DNA of 32,776 bases from Bradyrhizobium sp. (lineage in GTDB: Bacteria > Pseudomonadota > Alphaproteobacteria > Rhizobiales > Xanthobacteraceae). Positions 1 to 7,200 of the stretch are shown here, in pieces (position 1 is the first letter of the stretch; each line of letters begins with the position of its first letter). The notes under the pieces were generated by a model. The model worked only from the letters and a program-made list of their open reading frames with translations, was not told where the DNA came from and searched no databases. The stretch is taken from NCBI GenBank assembly GCA_028290305.1, contig JAQGKC010000398.1, positions 1-32,776 on the forward strand. The letters run 5' to 3'. The position numbers were made by a program, and so were the translations under genes.

Positions 1-102
1 AAAGAAAAAATGGTCGTCCGCATCGCCTTGGCCCGTAAACTGCTCGTCCGCCTCAACGCAAAAGCACGCGATGCGCGTGCCCAATACGCCAATGCAACTT
101 GA
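1..102 (+). CDS. C-terminal tip of an IS110/IS116-type transposase (cut by window edge)
   Basis: The first 33 codons of frame 1 are open and end in TGA at 100-102. They encode a basic, alanine-rich tail with the pattern VVRIALARKLLVRLNAKARD, which resembles the extreme C-terminus of IS110/IS116/IS902-family transposases (conserved 'RKLL..LNA' before the stop). IS110 enzymes are DEDD-type recombinases that usually leave no terminal inverted repeats, so the end of the element cannot be fixed here. The rest of the gene, if intact, lies left of the window. The assignment rests on a short tail remembered from the family, so confidence is moderate. Confidence 0.65.
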   Translation, partial: KEKMVVRIALARKLLVRLNAKARDARAQYANAT

Positions 103-126
103 CTCTTCAGATAGTCGCTCACCCGT

Positions 127-177
127 CTCGAATTCGCTTCGCTCATTCGAGCCACCCTCTCCGGCAAGGGGAGAGGG
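127..177. repeat. Pair of hairpins downstream of ttuC
   Basis: Two perfect inverted repeats lie side by side. CTCGAAT (127-133) pairs with ATTCGAG (145-151), and CCCTCTCC (155-162) pairs with GGAGAGGG (170-177). They sit 11 bases beyond the stop of the minus-strand dehydrogenase, so they could stop or protect its transcript. No T-run follows the stem on that strand. The 'ctctcc..ggggagagg' stem resembles part of a dispersed palindromic element at 32550-32600. Confidence 0.6.
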
Positions 178-188
178 AAGAAGCGCCT

Positions 189-1268
189 CTACTCCACCAT
201 CTCGGCCACGGCCTTGCCGCAGGCAGTCGTGTCAGCATTGCCGCCGAGATCGCGGGTGCGCAGCGTGCGTTCGCCGAGCGTGCGCTCGATCGCCGCGACG
301 ATCGATGCCGCGGCGGTCTTCTCGCCGAGATGTTCCAGCATCATCGCGCCGGACCAGATCATGCCGATCGGATTGGCAATGCCCTGCCCCGCGATATCCG
401 GCGCGGAGCCATGCACCGGCTCGAACACCGACGGGAAATTCCCCTCGGGATTGATATTGCCGGAGGGAGCGATGCCGATGGTGCCGGTGCAGGCCGGCCC
501 CAGATCCGAGAGGATGTCGCCGAACAGGTTGGAGCCGACGACGACGTCGAACCAGTCCGGATGCAGCACGAAATTCGCAGTGAGAATGTCGATGTGATAC
601 TTGTCCCACTTCACCTTCGGATAGTTCTTGGCCATTGCCTCCACGCGCTCGTCCCAATACGGCATGGTGATCGAAATGCCGTTGGATTTCGTCGCCGAGG
701 TCAGATGCTTTTTCGGCCGCGATTGCGCGAGGTCAAACGCAAATTTCAAAATACGGTCGACGCCGATCCGCGTCATCACGGTTTGTTGGGTGACGAATTC
801 GCGGTCGGTATCCGGGAACATCCGTCCGCCGACCGACGAATATTCGCCTTCGGTGTTCTCGCGCACCACCCAGAAATCGATATCGCCGGGCTTGCGATTG
901 GCCAGCGGCGACGGCACGCCCGGCATCAGCCGCACCGGACGAAGATTGACGTATTGGTCGAATTCCCGGCGGAACTTGATCAGCGACCCCCACAACGAAA
1001 CGTGATCGGGAATTTTCGCGGGCCAGCCGACCGCGCCGAAATAGATGGCGTCGTGTTTACCGATTTTGTCCTTCCAGTCCTCCGGCATCATCTCGCCGTG
1101 CTTTTCGTAATAATCCCAGGATGCGAAATCGAAATGGTCGAAATGCACGCTGACACCATGCTTTTTCGCCGCCGCCTCCAGCACGCGCAGCCCTTCCGGC
1201 ACCACTTCCTTGCCGATACCGTCGCCGGGAATGACCGCGATCCGGTATTGCTTTTTTTCGTTGCTCAT
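189..1268 (-). CDS. ttuC: Tartrate dehydrogenase/decarboxylase or D-malate dehydrogenase (isopropylmalate-dehydrogenase family)
   Basis: A 359-residue NAD-dependent beta-decarboxylating dehydrogenase that oxidises a 2-hydroxyacid such as tartrate or D-malate in the cytoplasm. The N-terminus has the nucleotide-site motif IPGDGIGKEV (residues 13-22). RENTEGEYSS begins near residue 136 and holds the active-site Tyr143. Further on are the metal-binding NLFGDILSD segment and HGSAPDIAGQGIANP. Length fits the TtuC/DmlA branch (about 355-365). The start at 1268 is preferred over 1307 because AAGGAAT lies about 8 bases upstream and homologues begin near here. Substrate cannot be settled from sequence: isopropylmalate dehydrogenase is less likely, while D-malate (dmlA) is a real alternative. 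It is divergent from the SDR gene at 1470. Confidence 0.88.
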   Translation of the reverse strand: MSNEKKQYRIAVIPGDGIGKEVVPEGLRVLEAAAKKHGVSVHFDHFDFASWDYYEKHGEMMPEDWKDKIGKHDAIYFGAVGWPAKIPDHVSLWGSLIKFRREFDQYVNLRPVRLMPGVPSPLANRKPGDIDFWVVRENTEGEYSSVGGRMFPDTDREFVTQQTVMTRIGVDRILKFAFDLAQSRPKKHLTSATKSNGISITMPYWDERVEAMAKNYPKVKWDKYHIDILTANFVLHPDWFDVVVGSNLFGDILSDLGPACTGTIGIAPSGNINPEGNFPSVFEPVHGSAPDIAGQGIANPIGMIWSGAMMLEHLGEKTAAASIVAAIERTLGERTLRTRDLGGNADTTACGKAVAEMVE

Positions 1269-1420
1269 CGAGAAATTCCTTGTGCCCTGCCGCGCCGTAA
1301 ACGCCATTTATTTGATCGGACTGCAATGGACCAAAGTTCGTCGCGGTGCAACGCTGCACTGCAATGTTGACCGCTTTGGCGGAGGCAGCCTAACAGTTGA
1401 AATTCGCCAACCACACCTAA

Positions 1421-1456
1421 TCAGACGTCCCCCCATCATCAGACGTCCCCCCATCA
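1421..1456. repeat. Perfect 18-bp tandem duplication in an SDR promoter region
   Basis: TCAGACGTCCCCCCATCA occurs twice back to back (1421-1438 and 1439-1456), ending 13 bases before the SDR start codon. Each copy carries a run of six C. It lies in the 201-bp divergent region between ttuC and the SDR gene. It could be a replication-slippage duplication or a two-copy regulatory site. Confidence 0.9.
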
Positions 1457-1469
1457 AGAGAGTAATCCC

Positions 1470-2246
1470 ATGGATCTTCATTTGCGCGGCAAGCGCGTCC
1501 TGATCACCGGCGCGTCGAAGGGTATTGGCGCGGCCGCCGCCGAGGCCTTCGCCGAAGAAGGCTGTCACCTTCTGCTTGCCGCCCGCAGCGGCGATCAATT
1601 AAAGGCGCTCACCGAACGGCTGCGATCGGCGCATCAAATCGATGCCACCGCGCATGTCGTCGATCTGCGCAAGCCCGAAGACATTGCGAAGCTGGCAAAA
1701 GATGCGTCCGACATCGACATCCTCGTCAACAATGCCGGCGATATTCCCGGCGGTTCGATCGACAAGATCGATGAGGCCACCTGGCGTCATGCCTGGGAGC
1801 TCAAGGTGTTCGGTTATGTCAACCTGACGCGTGCGATCTATGCGCAGATGAAAGCGCGCGGACACGGCGTCATCGTCAATGACATCGGCGCCGCCGGCGA
1901 AAAGTTCGACGCCAATTATATCTGCGGCAGCGCCGGCAATGCCGCGCTGATGGCGTTTACCCGCGCGCTCGGCGGCAAGAGCCTCGCCGACAACATCCGC
2001 GTGGTCGGCATCAATCCGGGGCCGGTCGGGACCGACCGCCACGTCACTCTGCTCAAGACCCGCGCCAAGCACCAGTTCGGCGACGAAAACCGCTACAAGG
2101 AATTTCAAAAAGGCATGCCACTCGGCCGTCCCGCGCACGCCCGCGAAATCGGCGACCTGATGGCGTTCCTCGCCTCCGACCGCTCCGGCTATACCTCAGG
2201 CGTGATCTACACCGTTGATGGCGGCATCAGCGCGGGCTGGGGTTAG
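1470..2246 (+). CDS. SDR-family protein with an atypical active site
   Basis: A 258-residue classical short-chain dehydrogenase/reductase fold. The cofactor site is intact: TGASKGIG at residues 13-20 and NNAG at 87-90. The C-terminal part (INPGPVGTDR, then LASDRSGYTSGVIYTVDGG) is also typical. The catalytic part is not: the usual Ser falls on Gly140 in VNDIGAAGE. At the normal spacing the Tyr and Lys of YxxxK fall on Gly153 and Asn157. Tyr150 is present but is followed four residues later by Ser154, not Lys. The protein should bind NAD(P)(H), but may use different chemistry or act without catalysis. AAGAGAG at 1456-1462 is a possible ribosome site. It converges with the hydrolase at 2414. Confidence 0.9.
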   Translation: MDLHLRGKRVLITGASKGIGAAAAEAFAEEGCHLLLAARSGDQLKALTERLRSAHQIDATAHVVDLRKPEDIAKLAKDASDIDILVNNAGDIPGGSIDKIDEATWRHAWELKVFGYVNLTRAIYAQMKARGHGVIVNDIGAAGEKFDANYICGSAGNAALMAFTRALGGKSLADNIRVVGINPGPVGTDRHVTLLKTRAKHQFGDENRYKEFQKGMPLGRPAHAREIGDLMAFLASDRSGYTSGVIYTVDGGISAGWG

Positions 2247-2302
2247 TAGTTCCGATTACCGTCTCATCGCTGCGAGGAACGCAGCGACAAAACTAAGGTG
2301 AC

Positions 2303-2404
2303 GTCATTCCGGGGCGATGCGAAGCATCGAACCCGGAATCTCGAGATTCCCAGATGTGCAATTGCACATCTGGGGTCTGGTCCTGCGGACCATCCCGGAA
2401 TGAC
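2303..2404. repeat. Multi-hairpin palindromic repeat (family 'attccgg'), copy 1
   Basis: Outer arms GTCATTCCGGG and CCCGGAATGAC enclose several smaller perfect hairpins: CGATGCGAAGCATCG, GGAATCTCGAGATTCC, the 24-bp palindrome around GTGCAATTGCAC, and GGTCCTGCGGACC. Folded, it would form a cloverleaf-like structure. It fills the gap between two convergent genes, where it could end transcription from both sides. A second copy in the opposite order is at 28543-28643. Confidence 0.85.
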
Positions 2405-2413
2405 AGCAATCGT

Positions 2414-3259
2414 TTAGCTCCGCTCCACCAACTGTCGGATCAGCGTTGTGATCCGCCCCGTCGGCGACAGCAACTCGCCCATAATCGTAAAATGGTCGGC
2501 GCCGGGGATCTCCTCATACACCACAGGCAATCCGTATTTGGCGCGGTGACCGGCGTAATCCGCGGTCTGCTTGCGCAGCAGCGGCAATTCCGCGCTGCCG
2601 GCCACCAGCGCCAGCGGCTTCATCGGGCCGCCGGCCTGCATGATCGGCGAGTTGCGGTGAGACATCGCTTCATCGAGCCCGAGCTTGACGTTGAGATAGC
2701 TATAGTGGATCGGCTCGAGATCGTAGATGCCGCTGATCGCCATTCCCGCTTTTACCTGCGGATGCGACAGCGCCATTGCCGTCAGGTGTCCGCCAGCGGA
2801 CCATCCGGACACGACGATCCGGCTCGCATCGCCGCCGAGCGAGGGTAATTTCTCGGCCAGAAAGTCGATCCCTTGGTGGATTTCGGCGACGATCTCATCG
2901 AGCGTGGCATCCGGCGCAAGCGTATAGCCGATCAGGGCGACGTTGATGCCGTGCGCCATCGGCCCGGCAGCAAACAGCGTGAAGGCTTCCTTGGCGCGCA
3001 TCTGCCAGTAGCCGCCATGGATAAACACAAGCGTCGGCGCTTTGTCAGCGGCTTTGAGGAAATCGATCCGGTTGCGCTCGCGCGGGCCATATCTGAGGTC
3101 GAGATGGTCAGGATGCTGCGCCCGCGTTTCGGCGGACTGCCGGTCCCAACCGGCGACCATGTCGCCGCTTCCTGCCACGGCGACCCCGTTGTTGAGGCCG
3201 AGGTCCCGATCCTGCTGACTCATGGCGCGCCAGTCGGGCGCGTCGAACGGCGTAGTCAT
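2414..3259 (-). CDS. Alpha/beta hydrolase, kynurenine formamidase-like
   Basis: A 281-residue serine hydrolase. HGGYW at residues 81-85 is the oxyanion-hole signature seen in arylformamidases and related carboxylesterases. The nucleophile is Ser154 in GWSAGGH, and the catalytic His is probably in GADHF near the C-terminus. Such enzymes hydrolyse N-formylkynurenine or small esters and amides. No tryptophan-catabolic neighbour is present, so the substrate is open. The start at 3259 has GGAG nine bases upstream, and the longer reading to 3391 would run over the start of the divergent amidase. The shared 95-bp intergenic region suggests joint control with that amidase. Confidence 0.85.
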   Translation of the reverse strand: MTTPFDAPDWRAMSQQDRDLGLNNGVAVAGSGDMVAGWDRQSAETRAQHPDHLDLRYGPRERNRIDFLKAADKAPTLVFIHGGYWQMRAKEAFTLFAAGPMAHGINVALIGYTLAPDATLDEIVAEIHQGIDFLAEKLPSLGGDASRIVVSGWSAGGHLTAMALSHPQVKAGMAISGIYDLEPIHYSYLNVKLGLDEAMSHRNSPIMQAGGPMKPLALVAGSAELPLLRKQTADYAGHRAKYGLPVVYEEIPGADHFTIMGELLSPTGRITTLIRQLVERS

Positions 3260-3354
3260 GCTGAAATTCTCCAATCGTGTCACGTGTTTCCACTTTGCCG
3301 GAAAATGTTCTACACGGCTACACAATCGAAGCGAAACAATCGAGGGAGATGCAA

Positions 3355-4779
3355 GTGGCATCCGATCACGGACTGGTGCACGCAACGGCATGCGCCATCG
3401 TCGATAAACTCAACTCAGGCGACGTCACGCCGCTCGATCTGCTCGACGCGCTGGAAAAGCGGATCGCCGAGGTCGATGGCCAAGTGAACGCCTTGCCGAC
3501 GCTGTGCTTCGATCGCGCCCGAACCCGTGCCAGGGAACTGATGAAAAAGCCCGTTGGCGATCGCGGCCTGCTTGCGGGCATGCCGGTACCGATCAAGGAC
3601 CTGACCAATGTCGAAGGCGTGCTGACGACGCAGGGCTCTCCGATCTACAAGGATAATGTCCCCGCACGGTCAGATGTTGTGGTCGAACGTCTCGAAAGTA
3701 ACGGCGGATTGATCTACGCCAAATCGAACACGCCGGAATTCGGCGCTGGCGCCCACACCTTCAACGAAGTGTTCGGCGCAACGCGCAATCCCTGGGATCT
3801 GTCGCGGTCCTCTGCCGGCTCCTCGGGCGGCGCGGCGGTTGCGCTCGCAACCGGCATGGCGTGGCTTGCCCATGGCACCGACATGGGCGGCTCGCTGCGC
3901 AATCCCGCGAGCTTCTGTGGCGTCGTCGGCATGCGGCCGAGCATCGGCCGCGTCGCTCATACACCCGTCGCCAAGATCGATCGCAATCTGACGGTGCACG
4001 GCCCGATGGCGCGCAATATCGAGGACCTTGCGCTGCTGCTCGATGCCATGAGCGGCGAGCATCCCGCCGATCCGCTGTCATTGCCCCTGCTGCCAACCTC
4101 CCTCCTGTCTGCCGCGCGTTCCGGCAAGCGGCCGAAACGCATTGCCTATTCGCCCGATCTCGGTATCACGCCGGTCGACCCTGAAGTTGCCGCCATCACT
4201 CGAAAGGCCGCGGCGCGCTTCGCGGAAGCCGGGGCGATCGTCGAGGAAGCGCATCCGGACCTGCGCGAATCCCATGAATGCTTCCACGTGCTGCGCGCGT
4301 TCGACTTCGCCATCACCAAGGCAGCGCTGCTGCGCACCAAGCGCGATCAGCTCAAGCCCGAGGTCATCTGGAACATCGAAGAAGGCCTCAAGTTGACGGT
4401 CGAGCAACTCGAGCGCGCCGAAGCGCAGCGCGTTGCGATGTCCGCGCGCACACTCGAATTTTTCAGGACATACGACCTGCTGCTGACGCCGGCCACCATC
4501 GTCGCGCCGTTTCCAATCGAGCATCGCTATGTCGCCGAATGCGCCGGCAAGAAATTCGACAATTACGTCGAATGGCTCGCCATCGTCTACGCGATCACGC
4601 TGGCCTGCTGCCCGGCGCTGTCGCTGCCGTGCGGGTTCACCGCCTCGGGCCTGCCGGTTGGACTGCAGATCGTGGCGCCGCCGCGCGGCGAAGCACAGCT
4701 TCTCGCCGGCGCGAAGGTGCTGGAGGATATTCTGGGTGTGCGCGGCACCACGCCGATCGATCCACGGCCGGCGAAGTAA
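3355..4779 (+). CDS. Amidase (amidase signature family)
   Basis: A 474-residue amidase-signature hydrolase that cleaves carboxylic amides to acid and ammonia. The Ser-cisSer-Lys triad is visible: Lys81 in PVPIKDLTN, Ser156 in SSAGSSGGAA and Ser180 in DMGGSLRNP. The 24-residue spacing between the two serines is normal. I chose the GTG at 3355 because GGGAG ends six bases before it. The in-frame ATG at 3349 lies too close to that site, and a longer reading from 3277 has no support. GatA is unlikely because there is no gatB or gatC nearby. It is divergent from the formamidase-like gene, and 125 bases separate it from the ferredoxin gene. Confidence 0.9.
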   Translation: MASDHGLVHATACAIVDKLNSGDVTPLDLLDALEKRIAEVDGQVNALPTLCFDRARTRARELMKKPVGDRGLLAGMPVPIKDLTNVEGVLTTQGSPIYKDNVPARSDVVVERLESNGGLIYAKSNTPEFGAGAHTFNEVFGATRNPWDLSRSSAGSSGGAAVALATGMAWLAHGTDMGGSLRNPASFCGVVGMRPSIGRVAHTPVAKIDRNLTVHGPMARNIEDLALLLDAMSGEHPADPLSLPLLPTSLLSAARSGKRPKRIAYSPDLGITPVDPEVAAITRKAAARFAEAGAIVEEAHPDLRESHECFHVLRAFDFAITKAALLRTKRDQLKPEVIWNIEEGLKLTVEQLERAEAQRVAMSARTLEFFRTYDLLLTPATIVAPFPIEHRYVAECAGKKFDNYVEWLAIVYAITLACCPALSLPCGFTASGLPVGLQIVAPPRGEAQLLAGAKVLEDILGVRGTTPIDPRPAK

Positions 4780-4844
4780 CCCGACACCTTAAATCTGGCG
4801 GAAGAAGCGGCGTTTTGTGCGCTGGCGATTGACCCGCGCAACGC

Positions 4845-4850
4845 TATAAT
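4845..4850 (+). promoter_or_regulatory. Possible -10 box for the ferredoxin-P450 unit
   Basis: A perfect TATAAT lies 55 bases before the ferredoxin start. TTGACC is upstream but only 10 bases away, too near for a standard sigma-70 pair. No good -35 hexamer appears at 16-18 bases, so this is only a candidate. Confidence 0.3.
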
Positions 4851-4904
4851 CACCGGGAAGCACAATCACGCGAGCGATAAGCGCGACGGCAGAGGAACGC
4901 TGGA

Positions 4905-5114
4905 ATGCCCGGAAAACTGAAAATACATGTCGACCAGGAGAAGTGCCAGGGCCACGCCCGCTGCAAATCGCTCGCGCCCGAACTGTTCGATCTCGACGAA
5001 TTCGGCAACGCGCATGAGGTCGGTGACGGCTCCGTGCCCGAGGGGCTCGAGGACAAGGCGTGGCTCGCCCAGACCAATTGTCCGGAGATCGCGATCGAGA
5101 TAACCGAAGAATAA
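4905..5114 (+). CDS. [3Fe-4S]-type ferredoxin, partner of the P450
   Basis: A 69-residue ferredoxin with the pattern CQGHARC near residues 14-20 and a final CPE near residue 59. His in place of the second Cys of the normal CxxCxxC, with the distal Cys-Pro, is typical of P450-linked [3Fe-4S] ferredoxins. It would carry electrons in the cytoplasm from a ferredoxin reductase to the P450 encoded next. No reductase gene is seen nearby. GAGGAA lies about 8 bases before the ATG. The 116-bp gap to the P450 gene holds a tandem repeat. Confidence 0.92.
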   Translation: MPGKLKIHVDQEKCQGHARCKSLAPELFDLDEFGNAHEVGDGSVPEGLEDKAWLAQTNCPEIAIEITEE

Positions 5115-5118
5115 ACAC

Positions 5119-5188
5119 GCGGCACGGTCAGGCAACATCGAGCCGCCGTTTAAGCGGCACGGTCAGGCAACATCGAGCCGCCGTTTAA
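5119..5188. repeat. Perfect 35-bp tandem duplication between ferredoxin and P450
   Basis: A 35-base unit starting GCGGCACGGTCAGG and ending GCCGTTTAA occurs twice (5119-5153 and 5154-5188). The end of copy 1 runs into GCGGC, giving the hairpin GCCGC-N7-GCGGC. The end of copy 2 makes the 14-bp palindrome GCCGTTTAAACGGC (5180-5193). It lies inside the likely transcript, so it may affect P450 levels through RNA structure. Confidence 0.95.
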
Positions 5189-5230
5189 ACGGCAAAGTGA
5201 TCGAGCGCGCGAAATCAAAGGAATCTTCCA

Positions 5231-6430
5231 ATGTCCAATCATGCCCCTGTTACCGATTGGGTTCACGATTTCGACCATACCGATCCGCGCTGGACCGATA
5301 ATCCGTTTCCGATCTGGGACGAATTGCGGGCGGAATGCCCGGTGGTTCACACCGAGCGTTTCCTCGGCTGTTATATGCCGACCACCTATGAAGCGGTAAG
5401 GCAGGTCGCCTACGATACCGAACATTTTTCTTCGCGCCGCGTCATCGTGCGCGACATCCGGCCGGACGCACCGCAATCGGCGCCCCCGATCACCTCCGAT
5501 CCGCCGGAACACAAGCCGGCGAAGCAACTGTTACTGCCGCCCTTTACGCCCGACGCCATGAAGAAGCTGGAGCCGCGCGTTCGTGCCATTTGTAACGAGT
5601 TGATCGACGAATTCATCGCGGAAGGAAAATGCGACGCCGCGGCACGCTACACCAGGCATATTCCGGTTCGGGCGATCGCCCATATGCTCGGGATTCCGGA
5701 CAAGGACGGCGATCTCTTCATCAAATGGATCCACGAGATCCTCGAGCTGGGCATCAAGGACAATGACGTCCTGATGGGTGCGGTCCGCGACATGAACGAA
5801 TATTTTTTCCACCAGATCGAGCATCGCAAGAAGCACCCTACGGACGATCTGATCTCGACGCTGATGAACGCGAGGGACAAGGACGGCCAGCCATTGTCCG
5901 ACGCGCATGTACTGGGTTCCCTGCGGCTATTGCTGATTGCCGGCATTGACACCACCTGGAGCGCGATCGGCGCTTCGCTGTGGCATCTGGCAAAAACGCC
6001 TGCGGATCGCGAGCGCTTGATCGCGGAGCCGGAATTGATGCCGACCGCGGTCGAGGAATTGCTGCGCGCCTATGCGCCGGTGACGATGGCGCGCGAGGTG
6101 ATGAAGGAAACGGTCATCAGCGGCTGCCCGGTCAAGCCCGGCAACATGGTGCTGCTGTCGTTTCCCGCCGCCAACCGCGACCCCGCGATGTTTCCAGATG
6201 CCGACAAGGTCGTGATCGACCGCAAGGAGAATCGCCACGCCGCATTCGGCCTCGGGATTCACCGCTGCGTCGGCTCGAACCTCGCGCGCATGGAAATGAC
6301 GGTTGCGATCGAGGAATGGCTAAAGCGCATTCCGGATTTCAGATTGGACCCGGGCGGTCAGGTGACCTGGTCAGAGGGCACCGTACGCGGGCCGCGGCAG
6401 CTTCCGGTGCTGTTTGGAAACGCGGGCTGA
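5231..6430 (+). CDS. Cytochrome P450 (bacterial class I)
   Basis: A 399-residue soluble P450 monooxygenase. The heme-ligand loop is FGLGIHRCVG with Cys346. The I-helix oxygen-activation motif is AGIDTT at residues 237-242, with Asp in place of the common Gly/Glu. The K-helix E-x-x-R is Glu276/Arg279. There is no membrane anchor and no fused reductase, so the adjacent ferredoxin is the likely donor. The RBS AAAGGAA lies about 10 bases before the ATG. The CYP family and substrate cannot be named from sequence alone. Downstream genes on the same strand encode a molybdenum-cofactor protein and an OsmC fusion. Confidence 0.95.
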   Translation: MSNHAPVTDWVHDFDHTDPRWTDNPFPIWDELRAECPVVHTERFLGCYMPTTYEAVRQVAYDTEHFSSRRVIVRDIRPDAPQSAPPITSDPPEHKPAKQLLLPPFTPDAMKKLEPRVRAICNELIDEFIAEGKCDAAARYTRHIPVRAIAHMLGIPDKDGDLFIKWIHEILELGIKDNDVLMGAVRDMNEYFFHQIEHRKKHPTDDLISTLMNARDKDGQPLSDAHVLGSLRLLLIAGIDTTWSAIGASLWHLAKTPADRERLIAEPELMPTAVEELLRAYAPVTMAREVMKETVISGCPVKPGNMVLLSFPAANRDPAMFPDADKVVIDRKENRHAAFGLGIHRCVGSNLARMEMTVAIEEWLKRIPDFRLDPGGQVTWSEGTVRGPRQLPVLFGNAG

Positions 6431-6488
6431 AATTTCGCTCGACACACTGTATCGGCAATCGTCATGAGATGTTTAGCATGGTTCAGAC

Positions 6489-7154
6489 ATGACCGATGAA
6501 AATGACCAGCCTCCGCCCAGCAAGCTGACGCGCAGCAAGGAACGCTGGGCGCGTGAGGGACGCTTCCTCACCGGGAAGACATCCCGCCCGGAAGAGCAGC
6601 GCTTGCCACCGGGACAGCATCTGACCAAGGACTGGCCCGTCCTCGACCTCGGCCTGACGCCGCAGATTTCCCGGGAACGCTGGCGCCTGGATGTCTACGG
6701 CGCGGTCGAGAACCCGATTTTCTGGGACTGGACCCAGTTTACAGCGCAACCGCAGACACAATTTACGTCCGACATCCATTGCGTGACCACATGGTCCCGT
6801 TACGACAACCAATGGGAAGGGTTGGCGACCCACGATCTCCTGATAGCCTGCCGGCCGCGCGACGAGGCACGCCACGTCGTGCTGCATTCCCATGACGGCT
6901 ACACCACCAACCTGGCGCTGGAAGATTTCGCCGCCGAAGACGCCCTGCTCGCGCACAGCTGGTCGGGCGCACCGCTGGAGCAGGAACACGGCGGCCCGGT
7001 GCGGCTGGTGCTGCCACATCTGTATTTCTGGAAAAGCGCGAAGTGGCTGCAGAGCATCGAATTCCTCGACCGGGATGCGCCCGGCTACTGGGAAGTCCGC
7101 GGCTATCACAACCGCGGCGATCCCTGGCAAGAGCAGCGCTATTCCAACGACTGA
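6489..7154 (+). CDS. Sulfite-oxidase-like molybdopterin-dependent oxidoreductase
   Basis: A 221-residue protein matching the bacterial/archaeal sulfite-oxidase-like (YuiH-type) molybdenum-cofactor domain. Cys98 in the segment TSDIHCVTTWSRYDNQWEG is the expected molybdenum ligand. The flanking LDVYGAVENP and PHLYFWKSAKWL segments are usual for the fold. No Tat or Sec signal peptide and no heme or dimerisation domain is present, so it looks like a stand-alone cytoplasmic domain. Its substrate is unknown for this branch. It begins 58 bases after the P450, with no strong ribosome site, and lies 46 bases before the next gene. An operon is therefore likely. Confidence 0.88.
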   Translation: MTDENDQPPPSKLTRSKERWAREGRFLTGKTSRPEEQRLPPGQHLTKDWPVLDLGLTPQISRERWRLDVYGAVENPIFWDWTQFTAQPQTQFTSDIHCVTTWSRYDNQWEGLATHDLLIACRPRDEARHVVLHSHDGYTTNLALEDFAAEDALLAHSWSGAPLEQEHGGPVRLVLPHLYFWKSAKWLQSIEFLDRDAPGYWEVRGYHNRGDPWQEQRYSND

Positions 7155-7200
7155 CGCCAACGACCGGGACGATGGCCGATCCGAACCATGGAGACTAAGC

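Noticed and set aside
99..1370. 423-codon plus-strand reading opposite ttuC
   Set aside because: It is rich in Arg, His and Pro, has no recognisable domain, and lies wholly opposite a well-supported dehydrogenase. It is an antisense shadow of GC-rich codons.
4835..4850. TTGACC plus TATAAT as a full sigma-70 promoter
   Set aside because: The spacer is only about 10 bases, too short for a functional pair. Only the -10 is kept as a weak candidate.
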